From: Chryseobacterium herbae
GTDB taxonomy: Bacteria; Bacteroidota; Bacteroidia; Flavobacteriales; Weeksellaceae
Direction of reading: 5' to 3'
DNA: 64,000 nt
Assembly (NCBI RefSeq): GCF_025154075.1
Contig: NZ_JAOAMU010000002.1
Coordinates: forward strand, 852,798 to 916,797
Shown here piece by piece: positions 1-7,872 of the stretch (positions are counted from its first letter, which is position 1; each line of letters starts with the position of its first letter). Below the pieces are notes generated by a model. That model saw only the letters and a program-made list of their open reading frames with translations, had not been told where the DNA came from and did not search any database. The position numbers and the translations under genes are program-made.

Positions 1-48
1 ACCGTTCCCCATGGTTCCAGCTCCAATAACTACAATGTTTTTGATCAT
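1..48 (-). CDS. 3-hydroxyacyl-CoA dehydrogenase, N-terminal fragment at window edge
   Basis: Only the first 16 codons lie in the window. They translate as M-I-K-N-I-V-V-I-G-A-G-T-M-G-N-G. This is the start of a Rossmann fold with the GxGxMG dinucleotide-binding loop typical of 3-hydroxybutyryl/3-hydroxyacyl-CoA dehydrogenases, which oxidise the 3-hydroxy group with NAD during fatty acid or butanoate metabolism. The family assignment rests on this motif alone; another NAD-binding dehydrogenase is possible. The gene continues off the left edge. Confidence 0.55.
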   Translation of the reverse strand, partial: MIKNIVVIGAGTMGNG

Positions 49-57
49 TTTTTTCTT

Positions 58-468
58 TTATTTTTTATAGATAGTTAAATTTTTAATGTCCGTCAGGTCA
101 GATTTATAAACAGTCACTGCCGGATCGAAATCCACTGTACCGTCACTGTCCTGTTTTCTGGTTTTGTTTTGGGAAGTAATAACAGACTGAAGGCCTTTTG
201 CAAAAGCTGTTTTCTGCTTTTTACCCAGTTTATCTGTTCCGATGTATAAATTAAATTCACCTTCTCTTCCCAGGCCGCCCTGTTTAAAGATTTCAAAAGT
301 GCTCAGTCGATTATTTTTCTCAAACTTTTTCAGATAATCCGTCACTGGCTTTGTGGAAGGTGTTCCACAGCAGATACTGCCATAGCTTATACGTACATAG
401 TTCATGTTCTTTTGCGAAAAAAGGAACGCAGAACAGAACAAAAATGTTATTAATCCTATTTTTTTCAT
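58..468 (-). CDS. small secreted protein of unknown function
   Basis: A 136-residue protein with a clear signal peptide: Lys-Lys, a hydrophobic core, and a likely cleavage after FLFS at about residue 18. The mature part starts with a segment containing Cys-Cys (about residues 33-34, in S-I-C-C-G-T-P) and is otherwise charged. I do not recognise a family. It lies 9 bases from the dehydrogenase start, on the same strand and upstream of it, and 70 bases downstream of the beta-lactamase gene, so it could be read through from either. Export to the periplasm or outer surface is inferred from the signal peptide only. Confidence 0.7.
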   Translation of the reverse strand: MKKIGLITFLFCSAFLFSQKNMNYVRISYGSICCGTPSTKPVTDYLKKFEKNNRLSTFEIFKQGGLGREGEFNLYIGTDKLGKKQKTAFAKGLQSVITSQNKTRKQDSDGTVDFDPAVTVYKSDLTDIKNLTIYKK

Positions 469-538
469 ATCAATGGTTTTCCGGGTTGAAGAAATGATAT
501 TCTATCGCTTTTTCAGCTTTAAAAATAAGCTTAATATT

Positions 539-1417
539 TTACTTATTAAAATCATCCCAGACCGCCTTAGAAATGTCTGAAACCATTTTACAGTTCACAG
601 CATCTGTTTCCATGGAATCGTTTACAAATACGGCAATTGCGTAATGATTTCCGTTCGGAAGGGTGATGATTCCCATGTCATTTTCTGCGATGGTAAGTCC
701 GTTGTCATTTTTCCCTGAAGAACCGGTTTTGTGGGCTACTGGCGTGTTTTTGGGAAGCTGTTCAACAATTTTATTCGTACCGGTTTTGGTTCCGATCATA
801 ATCTTCATGAGATAATCTGTTGACTTTTTGGTAAGAAGTTTTCCATCATAGAATTTTTTGAGAACTTGAATCGCAGAATTAGGTGTACTGTAATTCTCAT
901 ATAAAGCCTTCCAGCTTTTATGCATCTCAGCTTCGTTGTGCCTGATCTGGAAGCCTTTTACTCCTTTCGAATCCATAAACTTCTGAACAGTCTGCGGTCC
1001 TCCGATAAGTTTAAGTAAAACGTCACAGCCATTGTTATCACTTAATGCAACGGTGTAATCCAAGACTTCACCCAAAGGCAGAGAAATATTGGCATCAGGA
1101 TATTTATCACGGATCGGCGACCAGGTATTTTCCAGCATATCTTCTTTTTTGAAGAAAAGCTTCTGATCCAGAGACAGCTTTCCCTGATCGACAAGATCCA
1201 GTACTGCACAGGCAATATGAAATTTGAATACGCTTAAAGTGGGAAGCGGTTTTTCCCCGTTTTTGCTGTATTTGAAATTATTTTCGAACCCAAGAACTGA
1301 AACTCCAACGGTTGCTTTTTTACCTGCTGTAATAGCATTTATTTTTTGTTCCAAAACAGATTTCTGAGCCGTTGCCAGTGACGTGATCAGAAGAAAGAAA
1401 AGTCCTATTTTTTTCAT
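539..1417 (-). CDS. bla: class A beta-lactamase (PER/CGA/CIA-like subclass)
   Basis: A 292-residue periplasmic serine beta-lactamase, which hydrolyses the beta-lactam ring. A signal peptide covers about residues 1-17 (cleavage near A-T-A-Q). Catalytic motifs are in order and at family spacing: S62-V-F-K65 (nucleophile and Lys), S126-D-N128, the omega-loop E162 in R-H-N-E-A-E-M-H, and K230-T-G232. The N-E-A-E-M-H form of the omega loop is characteristic of the PER/CME/CGA/CIA group found in flavobacteria rather than TEM/SHV enzymes. All catalytic residues are present, so the enzyme should be active. No linked regulator or mobile element is visible, which suggests an intrinsic chromosomal gene. 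The exact allele family cannot be fixed by eye. Confidence 0.92.
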   Translation of the reverse strand: MKKIGLFFLLITSLATAQKSVLEQKINAITAGKKATVGVSVLGFENNFKYSKNGEKPLPTLSVFKFHIACAVLDLVDQGKLSLDQKLFFKKEDMLENTWSPIRDKYPDANISLPLGEVLDYTVALSDNNGCDVLLKLIGGPQTVQKFMDSKGVKGFQIRHNEAEMHKSWKALYENYSTPNSAIQVLKKFYDGKLLTKKSTDYLMKIMIGTKTGTNKIVEQLPKNTPVAHKTGSSGKNDNGLTIAENDMGIITLPNGNHYAIAVFVNDSMETDAVNCKMVSDISKAVWDDFNK

Positions 1418-1435
1418 AATATACAGCTTAAAAGA

Positions 1436-1464
1436 AGATCCCTTTTAGACGCTAAAAGGGATCT
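1436..1464 (-). terminator. hairpin between GH5 gene and beta-lactamase gene
   Basis: Perfect 13-bp stem (AGATCCCTTTTAG and its complement) with a 3-base loop. On the minus strand it is followed by TCTTCTTTT. It most likely ends the GH5 transcript and so separates it from the beta-lactamase gene. Confidence 0.6.
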
Positions 1465-1481
1465 GCAATTTAAGATAATTA

Positions 1482-3212
1482 TTACTGTATTTCAAAATAA
1501 TTCAGATTCGAACCGCTGCCTTCAAAGCGTAGCCTGATTTTGTTTGTTCCTTTCTTCAGCGGGACGTTTTTAACGGATACTGTTTTCCAGTTTTCCTCTC
1601 CACCGGTAGACGGCAGTGAAACAGTAGCTAACTGTTTTCCTGAAGCATCTTCAAGCTTAATGTCGGTATCATTGCTACCTGCGTACCGGATACTGAGCGT
1701 ATAGTTTTTGTCAGATTTGACAGTGACAGTATACTGAAGCCATTCTCCCGCTTCCGTTTTTCCTACATAATATTGATTGGTAATAGCATCATGACAAAGA
1801 TAAATGTCCACACCGTCATTTCTCATCTGCTGTCCGGAATTCCATTCAGATCTTTTCTTGGGATCGCTGACCCAAAGGTTGACAAAATCATGATCAAGAT
1901 AAGCAGAGCCCATTCTTCCCAAATCATATTCGGATGCAAATATTCTTCCGGGAACCTGATGGTTTTTGAACGGTTTTGTGGTGTCATCCGTTACCTGTCT
2001 GAACATGGCATCAATAACATCATTTTTGATCTCTACATTACTGAATTTGTAATTTTCTGCAATCTGCATCAATGCTTTTGTTGCAAAATCTTTAGAAGGT
2101 TTTTCACCTCCGTTTTTCCAATAATTCAGAAGTTTTTCATATTCAGGAGTGATCTTAACATTGGTGATTCCTGCAATATTATCGATCTTTTTCATGGGCC
2201 AGAATGCATAACCGATATTATGTTTGTCCAGAAGCTGGATCAGCTCCGTAAACCACACGTTGGAATTCTCTCCGGTTTCTCCCAACCAGATTGGAATGTT
2301 ATGTTTTTTTCTGAGTTCAAGGATAGACTGGATGGTTTCGTCATTGTTGTAATTCCAGTATTTATGAAAACTGAAAACTATATTGTTGTCCCAAAGCGGG
2401 ATCAATCCGTTGTAGTTATTTCCCCAACCGTTTCCTTCAATAAATATGATGTGCTTTTTATCGGTCTCACGGATGGCAGCTGTAATCTCTTTCTGAAGTT
2501 TCCAGAGTGGAGCATTGGACATTTCATCAGTACCGTTCGGATTTTTCCCTGTGAAATTAATATTCGGTTCGTTAATCAGGTCGTAACCTCCGATCCAGGG
2601 CTCATCCTTATACCGTTCGGCAAGCTTTTTCCATAGAGCAATTGTTTTTGCCTGGTTTTCAGTGTTTTCCCAAAGTGAAGGTTTTGTTTTATCATTGTCT
2701 GAAATATTGACGTCATTTCCCTGTCCTCCCGGTGCTGCATGGAGATCCAGGATCAGATATATTTTATTGGCCGCACACCATTTCAGAAGATCATCCGTCA
2801 TTGTAAAGCCTTCTTCCAACCATGTATTTTGCCCTTTTACCGGTTCTTTTTCGATCGGAAGCGTGTACAGGTCATAATGCATCGGCAATCTTATAGAATT
2901 GAAGCCTGCTTTAGCAAGAAAATCAATATCCTGTCTGGTAATACCGTTTTTAAGATAAGCTTTATAGAATTTCTTCATTCCGTCTTCACCAATTAATTCA
3001 GAGATCTTTTCCTTGATCTTATACTGAGGACCGGCAAAATCAGCCGTTTTCAGCATATAACCTTCCTGAAGCATCCATCCTCCGAGGCCCAAACCACGCA
3101 ACTGAATGTTTTCACCTTTGTCATTAATTATTTTCTGTCCTTCAGTTTTTAACAATTGAGATGTCCCAAATTGAGACAATGATAAGGTGGATAATATGAT
3201 GGCTCTTTTCAT
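1482..3212 (-). CDS. secreted glycoside hydrolase family 5 enzyme with C-terminal carbohydrate-binding domain
   Basis: A 576-residue exported glycosidase. The signal peptide is about residues 1-18. The GH5 TIM barrel spans about 30-345: G-L-G-L-G-G-W-M at 40-47, the acid/base Glu215 in D-L-I-N-E-P-N, and the nucleophile Glu312 in W-L-G-E-T-G. Residues about 420-576 form a beta-rich module with a pattern like CBM6-type domains (G-E-W-L-Q-Y-T-V, then a Leu/Gly-rich ending N-Y-F-E-I-Q), which would bind polysaccharide. Substrate cannot be deduced; GH5 members act on beta-glucans, mannans and related glycans. It is a single-gene unit, with a consensus-like -7 element upstream and a hairpin on each side. 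Confidence 0.88.
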   Translation of the reverse strand: MKRAIILSTLSLSQFGTSQLLKTEGQKIINDKGENIQLRGLGLGGWMLQEGYMLKTADFAGPQYKIKEKISELIGEDGMKKFYKAYLKNGITRQDIDFLAKAGFNSIRLPMHYDLYTLPIEKEPVKGQNTWLEEGFTMTDDLLKWCAANKIYLILDLHAAPGGQGNDVNISDNDKTKPSLWENTENQAKTIALWKKLAERYKDEPWIGGYDLINEPNINFTGKNPNGTDEMSNAPLWKLQKEITAAIRETDKKHIIFIEGNGWGNNYNGLIPLWDNNIVFSFHKYWNYNNDETIQSILELRKKHNIPIWLGETGENSNVWFTELIQLLDKHNIGYAFWPMKKIDNIAGITNVKITPEYEKLLNYWKNGGEKPSKDFATKALMQIAENYKFSNVEIKNDVIDAMFRQVTDDTTKPFKNHQVPGRIFASEYDLGRMGSAYLDHDFVNLWVSDPKKRSEWNSGQQMRNDGVDIYLCHDAITNQYYVGKTEAGEWLQYTVTVKSDKNYTLSIRYAGSNDTDIKLEDASGKQLATVSLPSTGGEENWKTVSVKNVPLKKGTNKIRLRFEGSGSNLNYFEIQ

Positions 3213-3270
3213 AGGGATTTATGTATTTAAATTATTGGAGAGAATTGTAGAATAATTATTTTAAGAAAGA

Positions 3271-3298
3271 CAAATATATTTAAAAAATCCAGAACAAA
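3271..3298 (-). promoter_or_regulatory. putative Bacteroidetes-type promoter for the GH5 gene
   Basis: Read on the minus strand: TTTG, 16 bases, TATATTTG, ending 58 bases before the GH5 start codon. TATATTTG fits the TAnnTTTG -7 consensus. The spacer is one base shorter than the usual 17-23. Confidence 0.45.
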
Positions 3299-3370
3299 GA
3301 TTAAAATTATGTAACGAAACCATATTATTTTCATGGAATTGCAAATAAAATCAATCCATGTAAAAATAGC

Positions 3371-3416
3371 AAGCTAAAAATAAAGCAGGCTGCCATATAT
3401 ACAACGACAGCCTGCT
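3371..3416 (-). terminator. terminator of the Gfo/Idh/MocA gene
   Basis: Inverted repeat AGCAGGCTG/CAGCCTGCT, followed on the minus strand by TTTATTTTTA. It lies 22 bases past the stop codon of the oxidoreductase gene. Confidence 0.75.
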
Positions 3417-3438
3417 ACAATATGATGGTGAGATCTTT

Positions 3439-4401
3439 TTAAGAAATCAGTTTTATAATTTCAAGAGCAACTTTTAAAGCCTCCGTTCCGTCTTCCAGAG
3501 AAACTTCTACATTTTTACCATCGGTAATAGCATCTGCAAAAGAATTTAATTCATCAAGAATAGCATTATTAGGCTGAATATCCGGATATTCAAACAAAAT
3601 CTGGTTCTTTTCTCCATCTGCATTTTCAATGATCATATCAAAAGGAGTAGGGTTTTCGGGAGCATCTTTCATCCTGATCACTTCTGCTTTTTTCTCCAGG
3701 AAATCTACAGAGATGTACGCATCTTTCTGGAAGAAACGGCTTTTTCTCATCGCTTTCATTGAAATCCTGGATGTGGTAAGGTTCGCTACACAGCCGTTTT
3801 CAAACTCTATTCTTGCATTCGCAATATCCGGAGTTTTGCTCACTACACAGACACCACTTGCATGAATATTTTTAACCTTTGATTTCGCCATGCTTAACAG
3901 GATATCCAGATCGTGAATCATTAAGTCCAAAACAACAGAAACATCTGTTCCTCTCGGGTTGAATTCTGCCAGTCTGTGGATTTCAATAAACATCGGATTA
4001 TTGATATATTCTTTAGTGGCAATAAAAGCAGGGTTATATCTTTCAACATGTCCTACCTGCGCCTTGATGCCGTTTTCCTGACATTTGTGAAGGATTTCTT
4101 CTGCCTGCTCAAGCGTTTGGGTCACCGGTTTTTCAATGAAAAAATGAAGCTTTTTCTCAATTGCTTTTAAAGCATAATCATAATGATAGACTGTAGGCGT
4201 CACAATATCCAGCATATCGATCTGCTCAAGAAGGTCATCAAAATTTTCAAAATATTTATACCCGAATTCAGCTTCTATTTTTTTTCCGTTTTCAGTGTCT
4301 TTATCGTGGAAACCTACCAGCTCGTACTTATCTGACTGGTTAAGAAGTTTTAAATGGATCTTTCCCAGATGTCCGGCACCTACCAAACCTGCTTTTAACA
4401 T
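3439..4401 (-). CDS. Gfo/Idh/MocA-family oxidoreductase
   Basis: A 320-residue cytoplasmic NAD(P)-dependent dehydrogenase. The Rossmann motif G-A-G-H-L-G is at residues 8-13, the conserved E-K-P of the family is near residue 91 (F-F-I-E-K-P-V-T), and the second-domain signature D-L-M-I-H-D-L-D is near 160-167, where the His is a usual catalytic residue. These enzymes oxidise or reduce sugars, inositols and sugar nucleotides; the substrate is not evident here. It is divergent from pcm, and the 135-base gap between them holds the pcm promoter. Confidence 0.85.
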   Translation of the reverse strand: MLKAGLVGAGHLGKIHLKLLNQSDKYELVGFHDKDTENGKKIEAEFGYKYFENFDDLLEQIDMLDIVTPTVYHYDYALKAIEKKLHFFIEKPVTQTLEQAEEILHKCQENGIKAQVGHVERYNPAFIATKEYINNPMFIEIHRLAEFNPRGTDVSVVLDLMIHDLDILLSMAKSKVKNIHASGVCVVSKTPDIANARIEFENGCVANLTTSRISMKAMRKSRFFQKDAYISVDFLEKKAEVIRMKDAPENPTPFDMIIENADGEKNQILFEYPDIQPNNAILDELNSFADAITDGKNVEVSLEDGTEALKVALEIIKLIS

Positions 4402-4464
4402 AGATTTTTTATTTTGGTAAAGATAAGAATTTTAGGTATTAGGAAATACGTTGTTGTATTTAGG

Positions 4465-4495
4465 TTGATAAGTATTGATAGTTTTTTTACTTTTG
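4465..4495 (+). promoter_or_regulatory. consensus Bacteroidetes promoter for pcm
   Basis: TTG, 20 bases, TACTTTTG. This matches the TTG-N17-23-TAnnTTTG consensus of the Bacteroidetes housekeeping sigma factor. Transcription should begin near 4500, which excludes the upstream TTG at 4414 as the pcm start and supports ATG 4537. Confidence 0.8.
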
Positions 4496-4536
4496 TAGAA
4501 ACTACTACACGTAACCTAATAACTACTATCTTACTA

Positions 4537-5190
4537 ATGATGCATGATTCGTTTGTACATAAAGGAAAAAGAAAAATCTTAGTTGAATATTTAAGACATA
4601 AGATCGGGATATCGGATGAGAATGTACTTTCGGCAATGAGTGAAGTTCCGAGACACCTTTTTATCGAGAGCATTTTTGAGGATTTCGCCTATGAAGACCG
4701 GGCATTTCCTATTTTGTCACACCAGACTATTTCCCATCCTTCAACCGTTGCGGAGCAGTCTGAGCTGCTGCAGGTGAAGCCGGGAGAAAAAGTGCTGGAA
4801 ATCGGAACCGGTTGTGGATATCAGACCGCTGTTCTAATAGCTATGAAAGCATTGGTATACACAGTGGAAAGACAGAAAGATCTTTTTGATTTTTCAAAGA
4901 AGAAGTTCCGTGAGCTGCATTTAAGTCCAAAATTTCAGAGTTTCGGAGATGGTTTTGCCGGACTTCCTACCTTTGCCCCTTTTGATAAAATCATTGTGAC
5001 CTGTGGTGCCTCCGTGTTGCCTACAGAATTATTGAAACAACTGAATATTGGCGGAAAAATGGTGATTCCATTAGGTCCTACTGATGAACAGATCCTGTAC
5101 AGATTTACAAAAACAGCTCCCACTCAGTTCGAAAAAGAAGAATTTGGGGCTTACAAATTTGTTCCTATGTTGGGAGATACCAATCATTAA
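4537..5190 (+). CDS. pcm: protein-L-isoaspartate O-methyltransferase
   Basis: A 217-residue cytoplasmic repair enzyme. It transfers a methyl group from S-adenosylmethionine to L-isoaspartyl residues in aged proteins. The SAM-binding motif V-L-E-I-G-T-G-C-G-Y-Q-T-A-V-L is clear, and the N-terminal V-P-R-H-L-F-I segment and the C-terminal G-G-K-M-V-I-P-L-G are family hallmarks. I start at ATG 4537 because the family is about 205-220 residues long and a consensus promoter lies just upstream; ATG 4540 is equally possible. It is a monocistronic gene followed by repeat-rich DNA. Confidence 0.93.
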   Translation: MMHDSFVHKGKRKILVEYLRHKIGISDENVLSAMSEVPRHLFIESIFEDFAYEDRAFPILSHQTISHPSTVAEQSELLQVKPGEKVLEIGTGCGYQTAVLIAMKALVYTVERQKDLFDFSKKKFRELHLSPKFQSFGDGFAGLPTFAPFDKIIVTCGASVLPTELLKQLNIGGKMVIPLGPTDEQILYRFTKTAPTQFEKEEFGAYKFVPMLGDTNH

Positions 5191-5200
5191 TGTAAATTTT

Positions 5201-5400
5201 ACCACAAAAGTCACAAAAGTTTTTTTAACACTTTAGTTATTTAAAGATTAGATACATTGTGTATATAAAGTACACTTAAGTTTTCTTTGAATATCTTTGA
5301 TTTTCTATTTATGTGATCTTAATTATTTCAAGACGATAATCTTTTGAAACTAAAGTGACCTGAAGTGTTTAAAATTAAACTTTTGTGCCTTTTGTGGTTG
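5201..5400. repeat. MITE-like inverted-repeat element
   Basis: ACCACAAAAGTCACAAAAGT at 5201-5220 is the reverse complement, with one mismatch, of the 20-mer at 5379-5398. The two ends enclose 158 bp of AT-rich DNA with no gene, and the inner flanks are also partly complementary (AACACTTTAG against CTAAAGTG...GTGTTT). A further copy of the right end lies at 5707-5729. The arrangement suggests a small non-autonomous element or its remnant; no transposase is nearby. Confidence 0.5.
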
Positions 5401-5820
5401 TTGTTTTTCTCCTGCAGATTTTACAGATCACATAGATGATTCAGAGTTTATCACAAGGGTAGACAAAGCAATTTTGAAATGATCATATTTTAAGATAAAC
5501 AAAGGCGTTTCACTTATCAAAGGAATACAATGTAAAGATATCATCCGTTTCCGATTCAAATCTTAAGATTTATAATTTTCCGATTTCACAGATGATACAG
5601 ATTTTCATGAATATTATTCTGGATAAAAATCTTTGATTTTTTCCGGAACTTATGTGAGCTTCTTTTGCATGAATCATTAAGCTTAAAATTTACTAAAGTC
5701 TTAGAAAACTTTTGTGCCGTTTGTGGTTTAAAAAAAATCTCACATTTTAATAAACATTAAGACCGCTTCGGAATAGTAATTGGATTCACTAGAAAACCTA
5801 ATCACTTAAATTGTATTATT
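5401..5820. other. gene-free intergenic DNA with repeat fragments
   Basis: No coding sequence is visible. Besides the extra inverted-repeat end at 5707-5729 there are short degenerate words such as GCAGATTTTACAGATCACATAGATG (about 5416-5440) and GATTTCACAGATGATACAGA (about 5582-5601). They resemble each other and look like worn copies of a dispersed repeat. Confidence 0.4.
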
Positions 5821-6075
5821 ATGGACACGAATAGATTTAAAGCATCCCATGACTTTAGCAATATTCAGAAAAACCTGCATAATAATCCCGGATATCATGT
5901 AGAAAGCTATGGGAAGCAGGTGAAGGATTATTTGAATGATATGAAAACAAAGAATCAGGAAGCAACCAGACAGTGATTTATGGCTCATACACAGAAATCT
6001 ACAAAAGATGTTTGGGAAGAAATTCAGGAGATGGCTTCAGAAACCTGGGATAAAAATAAAAATGAACATCAGTAA
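5821..6075 (+). pseudogene. small hypothetical gene interrupted by an in-frame TGA
   Basis: ATG 5821 opens a 51-codon frame ending in TGA at 5974-5976. The same frame then continues, after one Phe codon, from ATG 5980 for 31 more codons to TAA 6073-6075. Both parts have coding character: the first is polar and rich in Asn and Lys, and the second is a likely amphipathic helix (K-D-V-W-E-E-I-Q-E-M-A-S-E-T-W). Together they would make a cytoplasmic protein of about 84 residues. A nonsense mutation in one small gene is the simplest reading. Alternatives are two short coupled genes, stop readthrough or a sequencing error. The frame is followed directly by a good terminator, which supports real expression. 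I recognise no family. Confidence 0.5.
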
Positions 6076-6098
6076 TTTTTAATACAAAAAGTTAAAAG

Positions 6099-6129
6099 AA
6101 CCTCACTTGTAAAAGGAGTGAGGTTTTTT
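6099..6129 (+). terminator. intrinsic terminator after the small interrupted gene
   Basis: Stem AACCTCACT/AGTGAGGTT with a 9-base loop, followed by a T run. It ends the transcript of the 5821-6075 unit and isolates the dehydrogenase gene that follows. Confidence 0.85.
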
Positions 6130-6163
6130 GTTGGACTACACGAAAACTAAATCGAAATAAATA

Positions 6164-7141
6164 ATGAAAGTATTTGTAAACAGAAGAATTCCGGAAACGG
6201 GAATTAATATGCTGAAGGAAGCCGGATTGGAAGTTTTTATCCCGGAACACGAAAATCTGTCTCACGAAGAATGGTTGATCTATTGTCAGAATCACGATGC
6301 TATTTTAAGCATAGGTGGGGAATTTAAATACGACAAAGATTTTTTTGATCAATGTCCCAATATAAAAACAATCGCTTTATATTCTGTAGGTTTCGATCAT
6401 GTGGATATTAAAGAGGCGAACCGTAGAAATATCCCTGTGGGAAATACCCCTGATGTACTCAGTAAAGCCACTTCAGATGTCGCTTTTCTGTTGATGCAGT
6501 CGGTAGCAAGAAGAGCAAGTTATAATTTTCAGAAAGTAAAAGAGGGCAACTGGGGCGACTTTGATCCATTGCATGCTTTAGGACAGGAGTTGTATGGTAA
6601 AACTCTGGGAATATTTGGTTTGGGAAGAATAGGTTTTGAAATGGCTAAAAAGTCAGGAGCGGCTTTTGATATGAATATTATTTATCACAACCGTAATCAA
6701 AATGAAGAAGCGGAAAAAGAATTAAATGCCACCTACGTTTCTTTCGAGGAACTGGTTGCACAATCCGACGTTCTCAGTATTCATGCGAACTTCACTACTG
6801 AACAGAAAGACCTTTTTAATGCTCCGGTTTTTGCAAAAATGAAAGACAACGCGATTTTCATCAATACGGCAAGAGGCGGTTTCCAGAATGAGAAAGACCT
6901 ATATGAAGCGCTGATTTCAAAACAAATCTGGGGAGCCGGTTTAGACGTTACCCATCCTGAACCGATGTCTAAAGAAAGCCCGCTTTTAGAACTTTCAAAT
7001 GTCTGTGTACTGCCGCATATCGGTTCTGCTACTATTGAGGCGAGGACCGGAATGGCAAAAATAGCCGCTGAAAATATCATCGCTTTTTCTAAAGGAGAGA
7101 AAATACCTTATTGTGCCAATCCGGAAGTGTATACAGGATGA
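6164..7141 (+). CDS. D-isomer-specific 2-hydroxyacid dehydrogenase
   Basis: A 325-residue cytoplasmic NAD(P)H-dependent enzyme that interconverts 2-oxoacids and D-2-hydroxyacids (glyoxylate/hydroxypyruvate reductase or D-lactate dehydrogenase type). The nucleotide-binding motif G-I-F-G-L-G-R-I-G is near residues 149-157. The catalytic set is present: Arg in N-T-A-R-G-G (about 245), Glu in D-V-T-H-P-E-P (about 269) and His in L-P-H-I-G-S (about 286). The physiological substrate cannot be told from sequence. It stands alone on its strand between two terminators. Confidence 0.9.
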   Translation: MKVFVNRRIPETGINMLKEAGLEVFIPEHENLSHEEWLIYCQNHDAILSIGGEFKYDKDFFDQCPNIKTIALYSVGFDHVDIKEANRRNIPVGNTPDVLSKATSDVAFLLMQSVARRASYNFQKVKEGNWGDFDPLHALGQELYGKTLGIFGLGRIGFEMAKKSGAAFDMNIIYHNRNQNEEAEKELNATYVSFEELVAQSDVLSIHANFTTEQKDLFNAPVFAKMKDNAIFINTARGGFQNEKDLYEALISKQIWGAGLDVTHPEPMSKESPLLELSNVCVLPHIGSATIEARTGMAKIAAENIIAFSKGEKIPYCANPEVYTG

Positions 7142-7391
7142 AGAATAAGTAATGAATAATAAGTAATAAAGTTGGAGAGAGCTATCTTTCAGATTTTTTT
7201 ATGATGAAAAACGGTTGGGGTGTTGAAATCGAAATATTAAATTATCTGTTTCAAGGCATATAAAGAAGCTCATACAGACCTATTTTGTTACACGTTCTGC
7301 TGGTTTTAAGTTTTTGTACAAATCTCCTACAACAAACAGGAAGGTTGGAACCGTTTTTGTTCTATACTACTCAACATCAAATACTCATATT

Positions 7392-7682
7392 ATGACACCA
7401 GAAGATAATACCAACGAACAGAACAGAAAGCTGGAAGAGATGGATTACAATCCCAGTGAAGATATATTCAATAAAGAAAAACATATTCCGCTTGACGGCG
7501 ATGGAAACCCCATTCTGAGTGAAGAGGACGATGATAAATTAGATAAAGGACTTGATATTCCGGGAACTGAAGATGACGACGATATGGAAGAAATAGGATC
7601 TGAAGATGAAGAAAACAATTACTGGAGCCGCAGCGATAATGAAGATGACCACGAAGAAGAAAATGATGACGTAATGCGGTAG
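7392..7682 (+). CDS. very acidic small protein of unknown function
   Basis: A 96-residue protein in which 38 residues are Asp or Glu, concentrated in the second half (runs such as E-E-D-D-D and E-D-D-D-D). There is no signal peptide, no membrane segment and no Cys, and I recognise no domain. It is probably soluble and largely disordered. The frame is open from a TTG at 7314, but ATG 7392 gives a sensible N-terminus (M-T-P-E-D-N). A terminator hairpin follows 50 bases after the stop, so it is probably monocistronic. Low-complexity acidic proteins can buffer cations or act as chaperone-like polyanions, but nothing here shows that. Confidence 0.7.
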   Translation: MTPEDNTNEQNRKLEEMDYNPSEDIFNKEKHIPLDGDGNPILSEEDDDKLDKGLDIPGTEDDDDMEEIGSEDEENNYWSRSDNEDDHEEENDDVMR

Positions 7683-7732
7683 TACCAAAGTAGTACTTCA
7701 TCAGTGCAATTTTTTTTGTTAACTTTTATATT

Positions 7733-7766
7733 ATAATCAATTGTATTACAGTTGATTATTTTTTAT
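7733..7766 (+). terminator. terminator after the acidic protein gene
   Basis: ATAATCAATTGT pairs with ACAGTTGATTAT (12 bp with one G-U pair) around a 3-base loop, followed by a T-rich run. Confidence 0.7.
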
Positions 7767-7872
7767 TTGTGTTAACCGGGGAGTAACCCCTTGATTAATG
7801 TGATGAATGTAATTTAACAAATTGATAGCTTTACCATAATATTATAATTAATTTTTTTTAATTTTCATAGGG

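Noticed and set aside
1773..2636. Long open frame on the plus strand inside the GH5 gene
   Set aside because: It is antisense to a well-supported gene with signal peptide and catalytic residues. The frame is a by-product of GH5 codon use, and its translation resembles no protein.
4414..4536. N-terminal extension of pcm from a TTG at 4414
   Set aside because: The consensus promoter at 4465-4495 lies inside the extension, and the extra residues do not fit the family.
5974..5976. Selenocysteine codon at the in-frame TGA
   Set aside because: No SECIS-like hairpin is visible just after the TGA, there is no redox motif around it, and the organism group rarely uses selenocysteine.
7021..7391. Gene start at TTG 7314 for the acidic protein
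   Set aside because: The extra 26 residues are basic and hydrophobic, unlike the rest, and ATG 7392 is a better start. The gap itself shows no gene.
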